From positions 1 to 5,365 of the forward strand of contig SKPT01000481.1 of assembly GCA_007119405.1 (NCBI GenBank): 5,365 nt of DNA, read 5' to 3'. Shown here piece by piece: positions 1 to 5,365 of this stretch. Numbering within the stretch: position 1 is the stretch's first letter; each line of letters opens with the position of its first letter. Origin of the DNA: Phycisphaeraceae bacterium (lineage in GTDB: Bacteria; Planctomycetota; Phycisphaerae; Phycisphaerales; Phycisphaeraceae). Made by a program: the position numbers and the translations under genes. The notes below the pieces were generated by a model. It was not told the origin of the DNA and made no database searches. It saw only the letters and a program-made list of their open reading frames with translations.

Positions 1-670
1 CGACGAAGCGGCACCAGAAGTCGATCATTTCGTGGGCGAAATCCGGGTCATCCAGCAGCAGCATACACAGGTTTTCGAAGCCCAGCCATTCACGAAGCTG
101 CCAGAACGGCCCCGAGATCGTCAGGCCGGCCGGGTACGTGCGGTGTTTGAGCGCGGCGCAGCGCTGCGGGAAGTCCGCGGGGAACCGCCCTGGCTGGTCC
201 ACGTGATAGCGCCGGGCCATGTCGTGCCAGTCGGCCCGGGTCTGGACGGGGCAGCGGATCCAGGTGCGCGTGACGAAGTCCGGTGCCCCGCGCAGGTCCG
301 CGGGGCTGAAGATGTCGGCGATCTCGCAGACGTTGCCCTTCCAGTCCTGGACGATCATGGTGCCGGCCGCACTCCGCGGCGCGTTGGCGCGCGCGGGCCG
401 GTGCTCGAGCACCTTCTCCTGGAACTCGGGAATCATCGTGAAACACACATCGGGCTGGATGCGTTCCCGCGCCGGTTCCGCGGGCATGCCGATGAGCGTG
501 CGAACGTACTGGTGGTAGTCCCGTACGTCCGGTGGCAGCCCCTGGCGGTGCCAGGCGTCGAGCGTGGAGCGCCGTCCGCCTCCCGGGGCGAACGGGACGC
601 GGTCGGGCTTCTCATGGCGCAGCGTCGCGAGGAAGCGGTCGCGCTCGGTCATGGCGGAAGATGGCGTCAT
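1..670 (-). CDS. URO-D superfamily protein, 3' end beyond the left edge of the window (223 N-terminal residues present)
   Basis: N-terminal part of a uroporphyrinogen-decarboxylase-fold (TIM-barrel) protein, read on the minus strand. The first conserved block is 'TERDRFLATLRHEKPDRVPF' (residues 8-27), the usual opening of this family (ERF-x-A-x-x-x-x-x-PDRVPF). Residues 187-202 carry 'GPFWQLREWLGFENLC', followed by a 'DDPDF' helix (207-211), matching the barrel middle of planctomycete-type URO-D paralogues as I recall them. The HemE arginine motif (RQAGRY) is absent, so heme synthesis is unlikely; the substrate is unknown. The metal-site motif would lie beyond the left edge. The start at 670 has a weak GGA 9 nt upstream; ATG at 652 is in frame and fits the family's N-terminus better. 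It starts 13 nt after the stop of the 385-aa gene, so the two are probably cotranscribed. The plus-strand reading frame over this region is a shadow. Confidence 0.8.
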   Translation of the reverse strand, partial: MTPSSAMTERDRFLATLRHEKPDRVPFAPGGGRRSTLDAWHRQGLPPDVRDYHQYVRTLIGMPAEPARERIQPDVCFTMIPEFQEKVLEHRPARANAPRSAAGTMIVQDWKGNVCEIADIFSPADLRGAPDFVTRTWIRCPVQTRADWHDMARRYHVDQPGRFPADFPQRCAALKHRTYPAGLTISGPFWQLREWLGFENLCMLLLDDPDFAHEMIDFWCRFV

Positions 671-683
671 GGCGGGGGATCCA

Positions 684-1841
684 TTACGTCGAGCGGCTGG
701 CTTGCTCGCGGTCCATGATCTGCCAGGCCTTGCGGATGTAGTGGCGGTAGTGCGCCAGCGGCGTGCCGTTGGGGATTCGATGATCCAGGCCCAGCACGCA
801 TCCGCCGCTGTGAACCATCGGCGGGATCTTGTACTCAAGCTCGGCGTCAATCCGCTCGCGATTGCACCGCAGCACGTGCTTGTCGATGCCACCGACCAGC
901 GCCAGCCGCGTGCCACAGCGCTGCCGCAGCTTCACGAGGTCCATGTTGGCGGACGCCTCGATCGGATGTAGGACGTTGATCCCGGCGTCGATGAGGTTGT
1001 CGAGGATCGCGTTGACGTCGCCGTCGGTGTCGATGTCGAATAAGCGTGCCCCGCGTTCGCGGAGCATGCTCCAGATGGGCTTGTAGTAAGGGGCGAGGAA
1101 CGCGTCGACCTGCCGCGGGCCGAACAGCGGCCCGCTCTTGCCCGCCATGTCTTCGTGGACGCTGAGCTGGTCGACTTGCACCGCCTGGCAGACGCGCTCG
1201 AGCACGCGCCGCGCCGTGTCGCCGATGGTTGCGAGCATGTCGGCGATCAGCTCGGGCTGGTCGTACAACGCCAGGCACAGCGCTTGCTCGCCCATGAGTT
1301 GCCGCGGCTCGTCGAAGCCGCCGGGGATGCCGGCGGTGACCACCCGCCCGGCCGCCAGGTGCTCGCGCGCGACCTGCGCCCAGCCGGGCGTGAAGCGCTG
1401 TTCACTGAACGCGTAGTGATGCTTGATCGCCCGCCAGTCGTCCATGTTCGCGACCGGATGATCCAGCGGCAGCGGCAGCGTGGACACGCCCTTGATCAAC
1501 TCGACGCGCCGGCCGTAGTGGTCCGTCGCCAGGATGTGGCGATCGTCCTCCTCGATGACGCGCGGCTCGAGCCCGCCCATCCAGCCGGTGTTCACCGGCA
1601 CGCTGCCGAGCATGGGACGGCGAAAGGCGAACGCCGAGAGATCCAGCTCCGCGGGGGTGGCGCCCTCGGCCGCCCACTGCTGCTTGAGCCCGACGAGCGG
1701 GCCGAAGATCTCCGTAAACAGCGGCCGCTGGTTGCGCACGAACGTCATGTGGTCGAGGTACTCGACCCGATCGACCTCCATCGACCGGTGGACGGCCAGA
1801 GCCTGATGCAGGTCGGTGATTCGGCGGGGGTAGCGTGCCAT
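684..1841 (-). CDS. URO-D superfamily protein, complete, 385 aa
   Basis: Complete URO-D-fold protein of normal family length. Motifs along the chain: 'HEDMAGK' (229-235), 'FDIDTDGD' (268-275), 'HPIEA' (292-296), 'GGIDKHVL' (317-324) and 'HSGGCVLGLDHRIP' (344-357). These follow the order of the C-terminal half-barrel in planctomycete URO-D-like paralogues and MtaA/MtbA methyltransferases. At the place of the MtaA/MtbA zinc-binding His-x-Cys the protein has Asp-rich D-I-D-T-D, so a thiol-activating zinc site of the classical type is not evident. No RQAGRY-like HemE signature is present. The frame is open up to 1931, but the 30 residues before this ATG look unlike the family, so I chose 1841; its Shine-Dalgarno is poor (GAG only 3 nt upstream). 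It is the first gene of a minus-strand pair and is divergent from the plus-strand genes. The specific reaction is unknown; a methyl- or decarboxylation-type chemistry is only inference from the fold. Confidence 0.85.
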   Translation of the reverse strand: MARYPRRITDLHQALAVHRSMEVDRVEYLDHMTFVRNQRPLFTEIFGPLVGLKQQWAAEGATPAELDLSAFAFRRPMLGSVPVNTGWMGGLEPRVIEEDDRHILATDHYGRRVELIKGVSTLPLPLDHPVANMDDWRAIKHHYAFSEQRFTPGWAQVAREHLAAGRVVTAGIPGGFDEPRQLMGEQALCLALYDQPELIADMLATIGDTARRVLERVCQAVQVDQLSVHEDMAGKSGPLFGPRQVDAFLAPYYKPIWSMLRERGARLFDIDTDGDVNAILDNLIDAGINVLHPIEASANMDLVKLRQRCGTRLALVGGIDKHVLRCNRERIDAELEYKIPPMVHSGGCVLGLDHRIPNGTPLAHYRHYIRKAWQIMDREQASRST

Positions 1842-1945
1842 GGACTCGGGCGGTAACTCAAGTGAGTTCGTATTGACGGCACAGCGGTTCGAATGGCTGG
1901 TCCAGTTGCTCGGCGTTTCCAGGCATTTCAATCACGGCCGCGCCT

Positions 1946-1982
1946 GGCGTGCCGGTACTCGCGGCGAGGGCGATGGCACGCC
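1946..1982. repeat. Inverted repeat GGCGTGCC-N21-GGCACGCC
   Basis: Perfect 8-bp GC-rich arms (1946-1953, 1975-1982) with a 21-nt spacer in the divergent region. It could form a hairpin in either transcript's 5' leader or be a protein site. No T-run follows, so it is not a terminator. Confidence 0.3.
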
Positions 1983-1986
1983 CGGC

Positions 1987-2014
1987 GATCAAAGGATACC
2001 ATTGTCTGTTGATC
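1987..2014. repeat. Inverted repeat GATCAA-N16-TTGATC, candidate operator
   Basis: Perfect 6-bp arms (1987-1992 and 2009-2014) separated by 16 nt, centred about 65 bp upstream of the 323-aa gene's ATG and in the most AT-rich part of the divergent region. A regulator binding here could control both directions. Short arms with a long spacer can arise by chance, and no regulator gene is in the window to pair it with. Confidence 0.3.
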
Positions 2015-2053
2015 TGCGCTGCGGGCATGGCCCTGAATTTCCCACGGCGTGGC

Positions 2054-2059
2054 AGGTGA
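2054..2059 (+). promoter_or_regulatory. Ribosome binding site of the 323-aa gene
   Basis: AGGTGA lies 5 nt before ATG 2065 and matches the anti-Shine-Dalgarno core. It decides the start in favour of 2065 over the in-frame ATG at 1840, which would overlap the start of the divergent gene. Confidence 0.6.
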
Positions 2060-2064
2060 CACCC

Positions 2065-3036
2065 ATGACACGCGACCGCGACATCCTTCGGGCCCTGGCG
2101 GGTCGGCTGCGCCACGCCGCGGATGCCCCGGAGATGGCGCGACGCCGCCAACTCTGGCGAGCTCACAACGCCCTGCGCCCGGCCAAGCCCATGATCCTCT
2201 GCTTCCCCGAGGGCTCATGGGACGAGCTGGTCAGCGATCGCGACTGCCGCTGCCGCGATCCGCAGCTCCGCCGCTGGGAGCTGACGCTGCGCCGGCGGAT
2301 CTTCGCCTGTGAGCAGATCGGCGATGACCAGCCCGTCGAGCCGTACTTTGACCTGAACTGGCGCGTTGAGGTGAGCGACTTCGGCGTCAACATCCCCCGT
2401 GTTGAAGGCGACAACCGCGGCAGCTTCGTGTGGGATCCGCTCATCAAGGATCTCGAGCGCGACTTCGCCAAGCTTCGGCCGCGCACCTTCCGCGTCGATC
2501 GCGAGGCGACGCAGCGCGACCTGGAGCGCGCCGATGCGATGTTCGGCGACCTGCTCACGGAGCTCGTACGCGACCCGGCCGGGGGCAACAGCTTCGTCTT
2601 CAACCTCTGGGGCCCGGGTCGCACCGCCAAGGTGCAGTGCGACGCGTGCTCGACGTTCGGGCCCGCGGCGTTCCGCCGCTTCGTCAAGCCGACGTTGACC
2701 CAGCAATGCCAGTGGCTGGACTACTCGATGTTTCACCTGGACGGCGAGTCGTGCCTGCCGAGCCTGGACGAGATCCTGGACATCGAGCCGCTGGACGCCG
2801 TGGAATGGACGCCGTCGAAGCTGTCGGTGGGCGACAGCGGGGGTAATCCGCGGTGGCATGAGCTTTACCGCCGGATCCTCGCCGCGGGCAAGAGCGTGCA
2901 GGCGATCGGCGTCCGGCCTGAGGAGGTCATCCCGCTGCTCGACGCGTGCGGGCCGGAGGGGATGTTCATCACCTGTGCCGCGGCGAGCGAGGCGGAGGCG
3001 GGCGAGCTGTTGGAGCGGGTGGAGGCGTACCGATAA
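2065..3036 (+). CDS. Short URO-D superfamily protein (323 aa), apparently a hybrid lacking the middle of the barrel
   Basis: The N-terminal part carries 'WRAHNALRPAKPMILCFPEG' (31-50), 'CRDPQLRRWE' (63-72), 'EPYFDLNWRVEVSDFGV' (92-108), 'GDNRGSFVWDPLIKDLE' (115-131) and 'FGDLL' (160-164), the start of a PVC-type URO-D-like subfamily that as I recall runs to about 430 aa. The C-terminal part carries 'LWGPGRTAKVQCD' (181-193), 'FHLDGES' (223-229), 'LDAVEWTP' (243-250), 'AAGKSVQAIGVRPEEV' (273-288) and an EA-rich end, resembling a different subfamily with an SPGR...QCD...HLDG pattern. The two meet around residues 165-178 with no intervening barrel segment, so the protein is roughly 100 residues shorter than expected. 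The frame is intact, so it may be functional, a natural short family, or a decaying fusion. H-L-D-G stands where MtaA/MtbA have H-x-C-G. It is followed 40 nt later by the 404-aa gene, probably in one operon. Substrate unknown. Confidence 0.85.
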   Translation: MTRDRDILRALAGRLRHAADAPEMARRRQLWRAHNALRPAKPMILCFPEGSWDELVSDRDCRCRDPQLRRWELTLRRRIFACEQIGDDQPVEPYFDLNWRVEVSDFGVNIPRVEGDNRGSFVWDPLIKDLERDFAKLRPRTFRVDREATQRDLERADAMFGDLLTELVRDPAGGNSFVFNLWGPGRTAKVQCDACSTFGPAAFRRFVKPTLTQQCQWLDYSMFHLDGESCLPSLDEILDIEPLDAVEWTPSKLSVGDSGGNPRWHELYRRILAAGKSVQAIGVRPEEVIPLLDACGPEGMFITCAAASEAEAGELLERVEAYR

Positions 3037-3063
3037 GGGCGGCACGGGACGCCCACTGGCGCT

Positions 3064-3069
3064 GAAGGA
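3064..3069 (+). promoter_or_regulatory. Ribosome binding site of the 404-aa gene
   Basis: GAAGGA lies 7 nt before ATG 3077. It supports this start over the in-frame GTG at 3071 and over upstream in-frame codons inside the preceding gene, which translate to low-complexity Arg/Ser sequence. Confidence 0.6.
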
Positions 3070-3076
3070 TGTGACC

Positions 3077-4291
3077 ATGACCGCGGGTGCTTACGCCAGT
3101 CTGAGTTGCGAGCATCGTGCAAAGGTCGACGCCCTGCTGGCCGACACCCGCGCCAACGACGGGCTCGCTCCGCTTGATGTCGAGGCATTCTGGCGCGACC
3201 AGGCGCTGGCCCGCCGCGACCCCTTCGGAGCCGACATTCCCCAGGTGCCCTTCGGCGCGATCTGCACCTGGGAGTGCATATTCGACGAACTCGGCCTGGA
3301 GCAGGACTGGCTTCGCTTTAATCGTGATGAGGCGTGGGCGCTGGAGATCAGCCGGCGGTACAACGATCGCGCCGAGCGCATCGTGGGCCGACGTCTGCTC
3401 AACGAGTCGCCATCGGACCCGGCATGGCAATGGCCCGAGATCAAGGCCTTGCATGACATCTTTGAGGCCGAGTACGTCTGGGAGGGCGGCAAGAGCGGGA
3501 GTTGGTGGCTCAAGCAGGCCGTGGACTCGCCCGCGGGGCTCAAGGCGCTGCTCGACCGCGTAGAGAAGCGTCTGGAGGATTTGCGCGCGTTCATGCTTCC
3601 GGTGAACTGGGAGGCGGAGAAGGCGCGGCTGACCGCGCTCGGATCCCCGGTGCCGCGCTACCGTCATCAGCGTGGCCCGTGCACGTTCGCGTGCTCGATC
3701 TACGGAGCCGAGAACGTGCTGATGCTCGGCCATGACGACCCGGGACTCTTCGCGCGCTTCAGCGACGTGCTGGGCCGGGCCATCATCGCCCGCGCCCGGG
3801 TGCTCGACGAGGAGGCCGGGCTCAGCCCCGAGCAGGCACAGGATGGCTGGTCGTGGGCCGACGACCACTGCTGCCTGTTCAACCCGGCCCTCTACGAAAC
3901 GTTCGCGATGCCGATCCACCGCGCCGTCTTCGCAACCTTCGCGCCCGCGGCGGAGCATCGCCGGTACCAGCACAGCGATTCGGACATGGCGCACCTGCTG
4001 CCGCTGCTCGGCGAGTTCGAGCTGACGGGGACCAACTTCGGCCCGACGCTCAGCGTCGTGGAAATCCGCCATCACTGCCCGCGGGCGGTTATCGACGGCC
4101 AGCTCGCGCCATTGACCTACAGCCGCAACGAACAGGCGAACATGGTCGCCGAGTTCCTGCGCGATTTTGAACAGGCGCGCGAGCAGCGCGGGCTCAACTT
4201 CACCACCGCGGGCTCGATCAACAACGGCAGCCGACTCACCGGCATGCGCCTGCTCATGGCCGCCATTCAGCGCCATGGCCGATACCCTTGA
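3077..4291 (+). CDS. URO-D superfamily protein, complete, 404 aa
   Basis: Complete URO-D-fold protein of a subfamily common in PVC bacteria. Motifs: '[18 protein letters not shown]' (57-74), '[19 protein letters not shown]' (199-217), '[15 protein letters not shown]' (260-274), '[17 protein letters not shown]' (295-311), 'TNFGPT' (319-324), 'VIDGQLAP' (338-345), '[12 protein letters not shown]' (376-387) and a family-typical 'GRY' end. H-S-D-S (299-302) lies where MtaA/MtbA methyltransferases have the zinc-binding His-x-Cys. The HemE arginine motif is absent. No signal peptide is visible, so it is probably cytoplasmic. It is the second gene of the plus-strand pair and is directly followed by a remnant of another family member. 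The long antisense frames across it are shadows from GC-rich codon use. I know the family but not the reaction. Confidence 0.88.
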   Translation: MTAGAYASLSCEHRAKVDALLADTRANDGLAPLDVEAFWRDQALARRDPFGADIPQVPFGAICTWECIFDELGLEQDWLRFNRDEAWALEISRRYNDRAERIVGRRLLNESPSDPAWQWPEIKALHDIFEAEYVWEGGKSGSWWLKQAVDSPAGLKALLDRVEKRLEDLRAFMLPVNWEAEKARLTALGSPVPRYRHQRGPCTFACSIYGAENVLMLGHDDPGLFARFSDVLGRAIIARARVLDEEAGLSPEQAQDGWSWADDHCCLFNPALYETFAMPIHRAVFATFAPAAEHRRYQHSDSDMAHLLPLLGEFELTGTNFGPTLSVVEIRHHCPRAVIDGQLAPLTYSRNEQANMVAEFLRDFEQAREQRGLNFTTAGSINNGSRLTGMRLLMAAIQRHGRYP

Positions 4292-4372
4292 GCTGCACCT
4301 GGCGCAGCGCACATCGCTGGATGGATCCACGAGGATGTCATCAATTCCGGTTAGCGCGTGTTGACCGCGGTC

Positions 4373-4631
4373 TATCATCGCGATGCGCCATCGACCTGCA
4401 GAGATTCCGTGCGAAGGCACCCCCGACAGCGTGCGCGACGAGGTGGGAGAGACCACGCACGTCCTCGGCGAAGGCGGCGGGTTCATCCTCGGCCCCGGGC
4501 ACACCTACATCCAGCCGGACGCCCCGCTGGCGAACATCCTGGCGATGTATGGCACGGCTTATCACGACGGCATCTATCGGCAAGGGTCGCGAACCTGGCG
4601 TCGGCAACCGGGCGGCGTGCAGAGGCCTTAA
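4373..4631 (+). pseudogene. C-terminal remnant of a fifth URO-D superfamily gene
   Basis: Translation from about 4404 reads [14 protein letters not shown], then '[19 protein letters not shown]' and '[18 protein letters not shown]', the classic C-terminus of URO-D-like proteins (GTP-x-x-VRxEV ... LGxGGGxILxPxHxIQPDxPxENxLAMYxxA). There is no N-terminal or barrel part. Upstream, the frame that reads [10 protein letters not shown] (4373-4402) resembles the preceding FHGGI-STQ-R segment and joins after one extra base at 4403, which suggests a frameshift. The same upstream frame has a TAG about 20 codons after the 404-aa gene's stop, preceded by weakly family-like residues. After the family end the frame reads on about 16 residues to a TAA at 4629-4631. 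It could be annotated as an 82-aa ORF from ATG 4383, but it is too short for a barrel and so is probably non-functional. Confidence 0.7.
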
Positions 4632-4635
4632 GGCC

Positions 4636-4707
4636 GGAAACTGGCATGCCCTGCCATCAAAAGATATGCTAGACTTTTGTTGCAGGAATTCGTCCGGAGT
4701 CGGCGCC
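4636..4707 (+). promoter_or_regulatory. Putative cydA promoter region with a dyad
   Basis: A short AT-richer stretch between the remnant and cydA. It contains -10-like hexamers TATGCT (4665-4670) and TAGACT (4670-4675), each matching TATAAT at four positions, without a good -35 at normal spacing. They sit inside the inverted repeat CAAAAG (4658-4663) / CTTTTG (4674-4679) with a 10-nt spacer, which could be an operator over the promoter. The assignment rests on position and base composition only. Confidence 0.35.
4696..4699 (+). promoter_or_regulatory. Ribosome binding site of cydA
   Basis: GGAG lies 8 nt before ATG 4708. The start also agrees with the family, in which the first heme-ligand histidine falls near residue 19-20. 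Confidence 0.6.
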
Positions 4708-5365
4708 ATGGAACTTGACGTCATTCTGCTCAGCCGACTTCAGTTCGCGCTGACGATCATGTTCCATTACATCTTCCCGCCGCTGACCATCGGCATGGCC
4801 ATCGTGCTGGTCTACCTCGAGGGCATGTATCTCTGGACCAGGCAGGAGATCTACGAGGTCGCCGCCAAGTTCTGGGTCAAGATCTTCGCCATCAACTTCG
4901 CGCTGGGCGTGGCCTCGGGGATCGTCATGGAGTTCCAGTTCGGCACGAACTGGGCGACCTATTCGCGCTTCGTCGGCGACGTGTTCGGCTCCGCGCTCGC
5001 CGCGGAGGGCATCTTTGCCTTCTTCCTCGAATCGGTTTTCCTGGCGGTGCTGGTGTTCGGCTGGGACCGCGTCTCGCCGCGATTCCACTTCGTCGCCACC
5101 ATCATGGTCGCGCTGGGCTCGATCTTCTCCTCCATCTGGATCGTTGTGGCCAACAGTTGGCAGCACACGCCCGCCGGCAGCCACATCGTGCCCATCCTCC
5201 GCGACGGCGAGCCCTGGATCATCGACGGCGTGACGCAGACGCGCGCCGAGATCGTCGACTTCTGGGCCCTGATCTTCAACCCCTCGTTCGGGCATCGCAT
5301 CGTCCACGTCTGGATCGGCTGCTTCATCGTCGGGGCGTTTTTCGTCCTGAGCATCTCGGCTGGTA
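4708..5365 (+). CDS. cydA: Cytochrome bd-type quinol oxidase subunit I, 3' end beyond the right edge of the window (219 residues present)
   Basis: Inner-membrane terminal oxidase subunit that oxidises quinol and reduces O2 to water at hemes b558, b595 and d, usually with high oxygen affinity. The N-terminal '[19 protein letters not shown]' (9-27) contains His20, matching E. coli His19. '[14 protein letters not shown]' (98-111) holds Glu100 and Glu108, matching Glu99 and Glu107. '[20 protein letters not shown]' (195-214) holds His200, the likely counterpart of heme b558 ligand His186. Hydrophobic segments lie near residues 13-37, 55-77, 92-118, 127-150 and 195-219. The Q-loop and the heme b558 Met ligand lie past the right edge. 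Relative to E. coli there are about 13 extra residues in the periplasmic loop before His200 (around 160-190). It has its own Shine-Dalgarno and a probable own promoter; cydB would be expected downstream. The frame is open to the window end. The antisense frame here is a shadow. Confidence 0.95.
   Translation, partial: MELDVILLSRLQFALTIMFHYIFPPLTIGMAIVLVYLEGMYLWTRQEIYEVAAKFWVKIFAINFALGVASGIVMEFQFGTNWATYSRFVGDVFGSALAAEGIFAFFLESVFLAVLVFGWDRVSPRFHFVATIMVALGSIFSSIWIVVANSWQHTPAGSHIVPILRDGEPWIIDGVTQTRAEIVDFWALIFNPSFGHRIVHVWIGCFIVGAFFVLSISAG

Larger units (their letters stand above)
1858..2028 (-). other. Possible small ORF (56 aa) just upstream of the 385-aa gene
   Basis: A minus-strand frame runs from ATG at 2028 to TGA at 1860-1858, 16 nt before the ATG of the 385-aa gene, in a layout that would suit a leader peptide or small operon gene. 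I do not recognise the product. Third-position GC, counted by eye, is around two thirds, lower than the neighbouring genes seem to have, and the Shine-Dalgarno is poor (AGGG only 2 nt from the ATG). It has no evident membrane segment or metal motif. It is more likely open by chance in the GC-rich intergenic region than a gene. Confidence 0.12.
1842..2064. promoter_or_regulatory. Divergent intergenic region between the two URO-D-like gene sets
   Basis: About 220 bp separate the starts of the minus-strand pair and the plus-strand pair, so promoters for both directions should lie here. I found no convincing -35/-10 pair on either strand. The region contains several dyads: GATCAA at 1987-1992 with TTGATC at 2009-2014; GGCGTGCC at 1946-1953 with GGCACGCC at 1975-1982; and a weaker CCAGGC at 1919-1924 with GCCTGG at 1942-1947. 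The stretch around 1988-2014 is AT-richer than its surroundings. The plus-strand frame stays open from 1840, but that part of the translation has no family resemblance and is best read as non-coding. Confidence 0.5.

Noticed and set aside
32..718. 228-aa plus-strand open frame
   Set aside because: Antisense shadow of the partial minus-strand URO-D gene, which carries the family N-terminus.
1155..1856. 233-aa plus-strand open frame
   Set aside because: Antisense shadow of the 385-aa minus-strand gene.
1840..2064. N-terminal extension of the 323-aa protein from ATG 1840
   Set aside because: The added 75 residues are unlike the family, would overlap the divergent gene's start, and the AGGTGA site points to 2065.
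2215..3078. 287-aa minus-strand open frame
   Set aside because: Antisense shadow of the 323-aa gene, low complexity and no family resemblance.
1..4291. Annotation of any of these genes as hemE (heme biosynthesis)
   Set aside because: None of the visible proteins has the HemE RQAGRY arginine motif, and several divergent copies in a cluster do not fit a single housekeeping decarboxylase.
2969..4504. 511-aa minus-strand open frame
   Set aside because: It lies antisense to the 404-aa URO-D gene, which has clear family motifs and a good Shine-Dalgarno. The antisense product is Arg/Ala/Val-rich without recognisable domains.
4624..4635. Perfect 12-bp palindrome GGCCTTAAGGCC
   Set aside because: It has no loop for an RNA hairpin and no T-run. 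It sits at the remnant's stop codon and is short enough to be chance.
4642..4656. TGGCA-TGCCC-TGCCA hairpin as a terminator
   Set aside because: The stem is only 5 bp and is followed on the plus strand by an A-rich stretch rather than a T-run.
4669..5307. 212-aa minus-strand open frame
   Set aside because: Antisense to cydA, whose heme-ligand motifs are unmistakable. The product is a charged Asp/Glu/His/Arg-rich string typical of shadow frames.
1..5365. tRNA, rRNA, CRISPR array, insertion sequence or transposase
   Set aside because: No cloverleaf, regular repeat-spacer pattern, terminal repeats or transposase motifs were seen by eye on either strand.

Overview
The window is GC-rich bacterial DNA. 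Its main content is a cluster of genes of the uroporphyrinogen decarboxylase (URO-D/HemE-MtaA-MtbA) fold superfamily, followed by the 5' part of a cytochrome bd oxidase gene. Large sets of URO-D-like paralogues of this kind are typical of Planctomycetes and relatives (Phycisphaerae, Lentisphaerae, Verrucomicrobia). A member of the PVC superphylum, most likely a planctomycete, is therefore my best guess. This comes from protein resemblance recalled from memory, not from a search.

Layout. On the minus strand lie two URO-D-like genes in tandem: a complete 385-aa gene (1841 to 684), then, 13 nt downstream, a second gene (from 670) that runs off the left edge. A divergent intergenic region of about 220 bp (1842-2064) carries inverted repeats and no confident sigma-70 promoter. 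On the plus strand follow a short URO-D-like gene of 323 aa (2065-3036) with a good Shine-Dalgarno, then, 40 nt on, a 404-aa URO-D-like gene (3077-4291), also with a good Shine-Dalgarno. Immediately downstream is a decayed C-terminal fragment of a fifth family member (about 4373-4631). A short AT-richer stretch (4636-4707) with a dyad and -10-like hexamers precedes cydA (4708 to beyond 5365).

Function. None of the URO-D-like proteins shows the HemE signature around 'RQAGRY', so they are unlikely to make heme. They are also not obvious MtaA/MtbA methyltransferases. At the position of the zinc-binding His-x-Cys motif they carry Asp-containing variants: D-I-D-T-D in the 385-aa protein, H-L-D-G in the 323-aa protein and H-S-D-S in the 404-aa protein. 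No corrinoid protein, activase, transporter or regulator is in view, so the substrate is unknown. The divergent layout suggests one locus, perhaps catabolic or C1-transfer. cydA probably starts a separate respiratory operon (cydAB) and may be only a chance neighbour.

Most notable points: the 323-aa protein looks like the N-terminal half of one URO-D subfamily joined to the C-terminal half of another, with the middle of the barrel missing; the metal-site substitution is shared across the paralogues; and there is a pseudogene remnant of a fifth paralogue.
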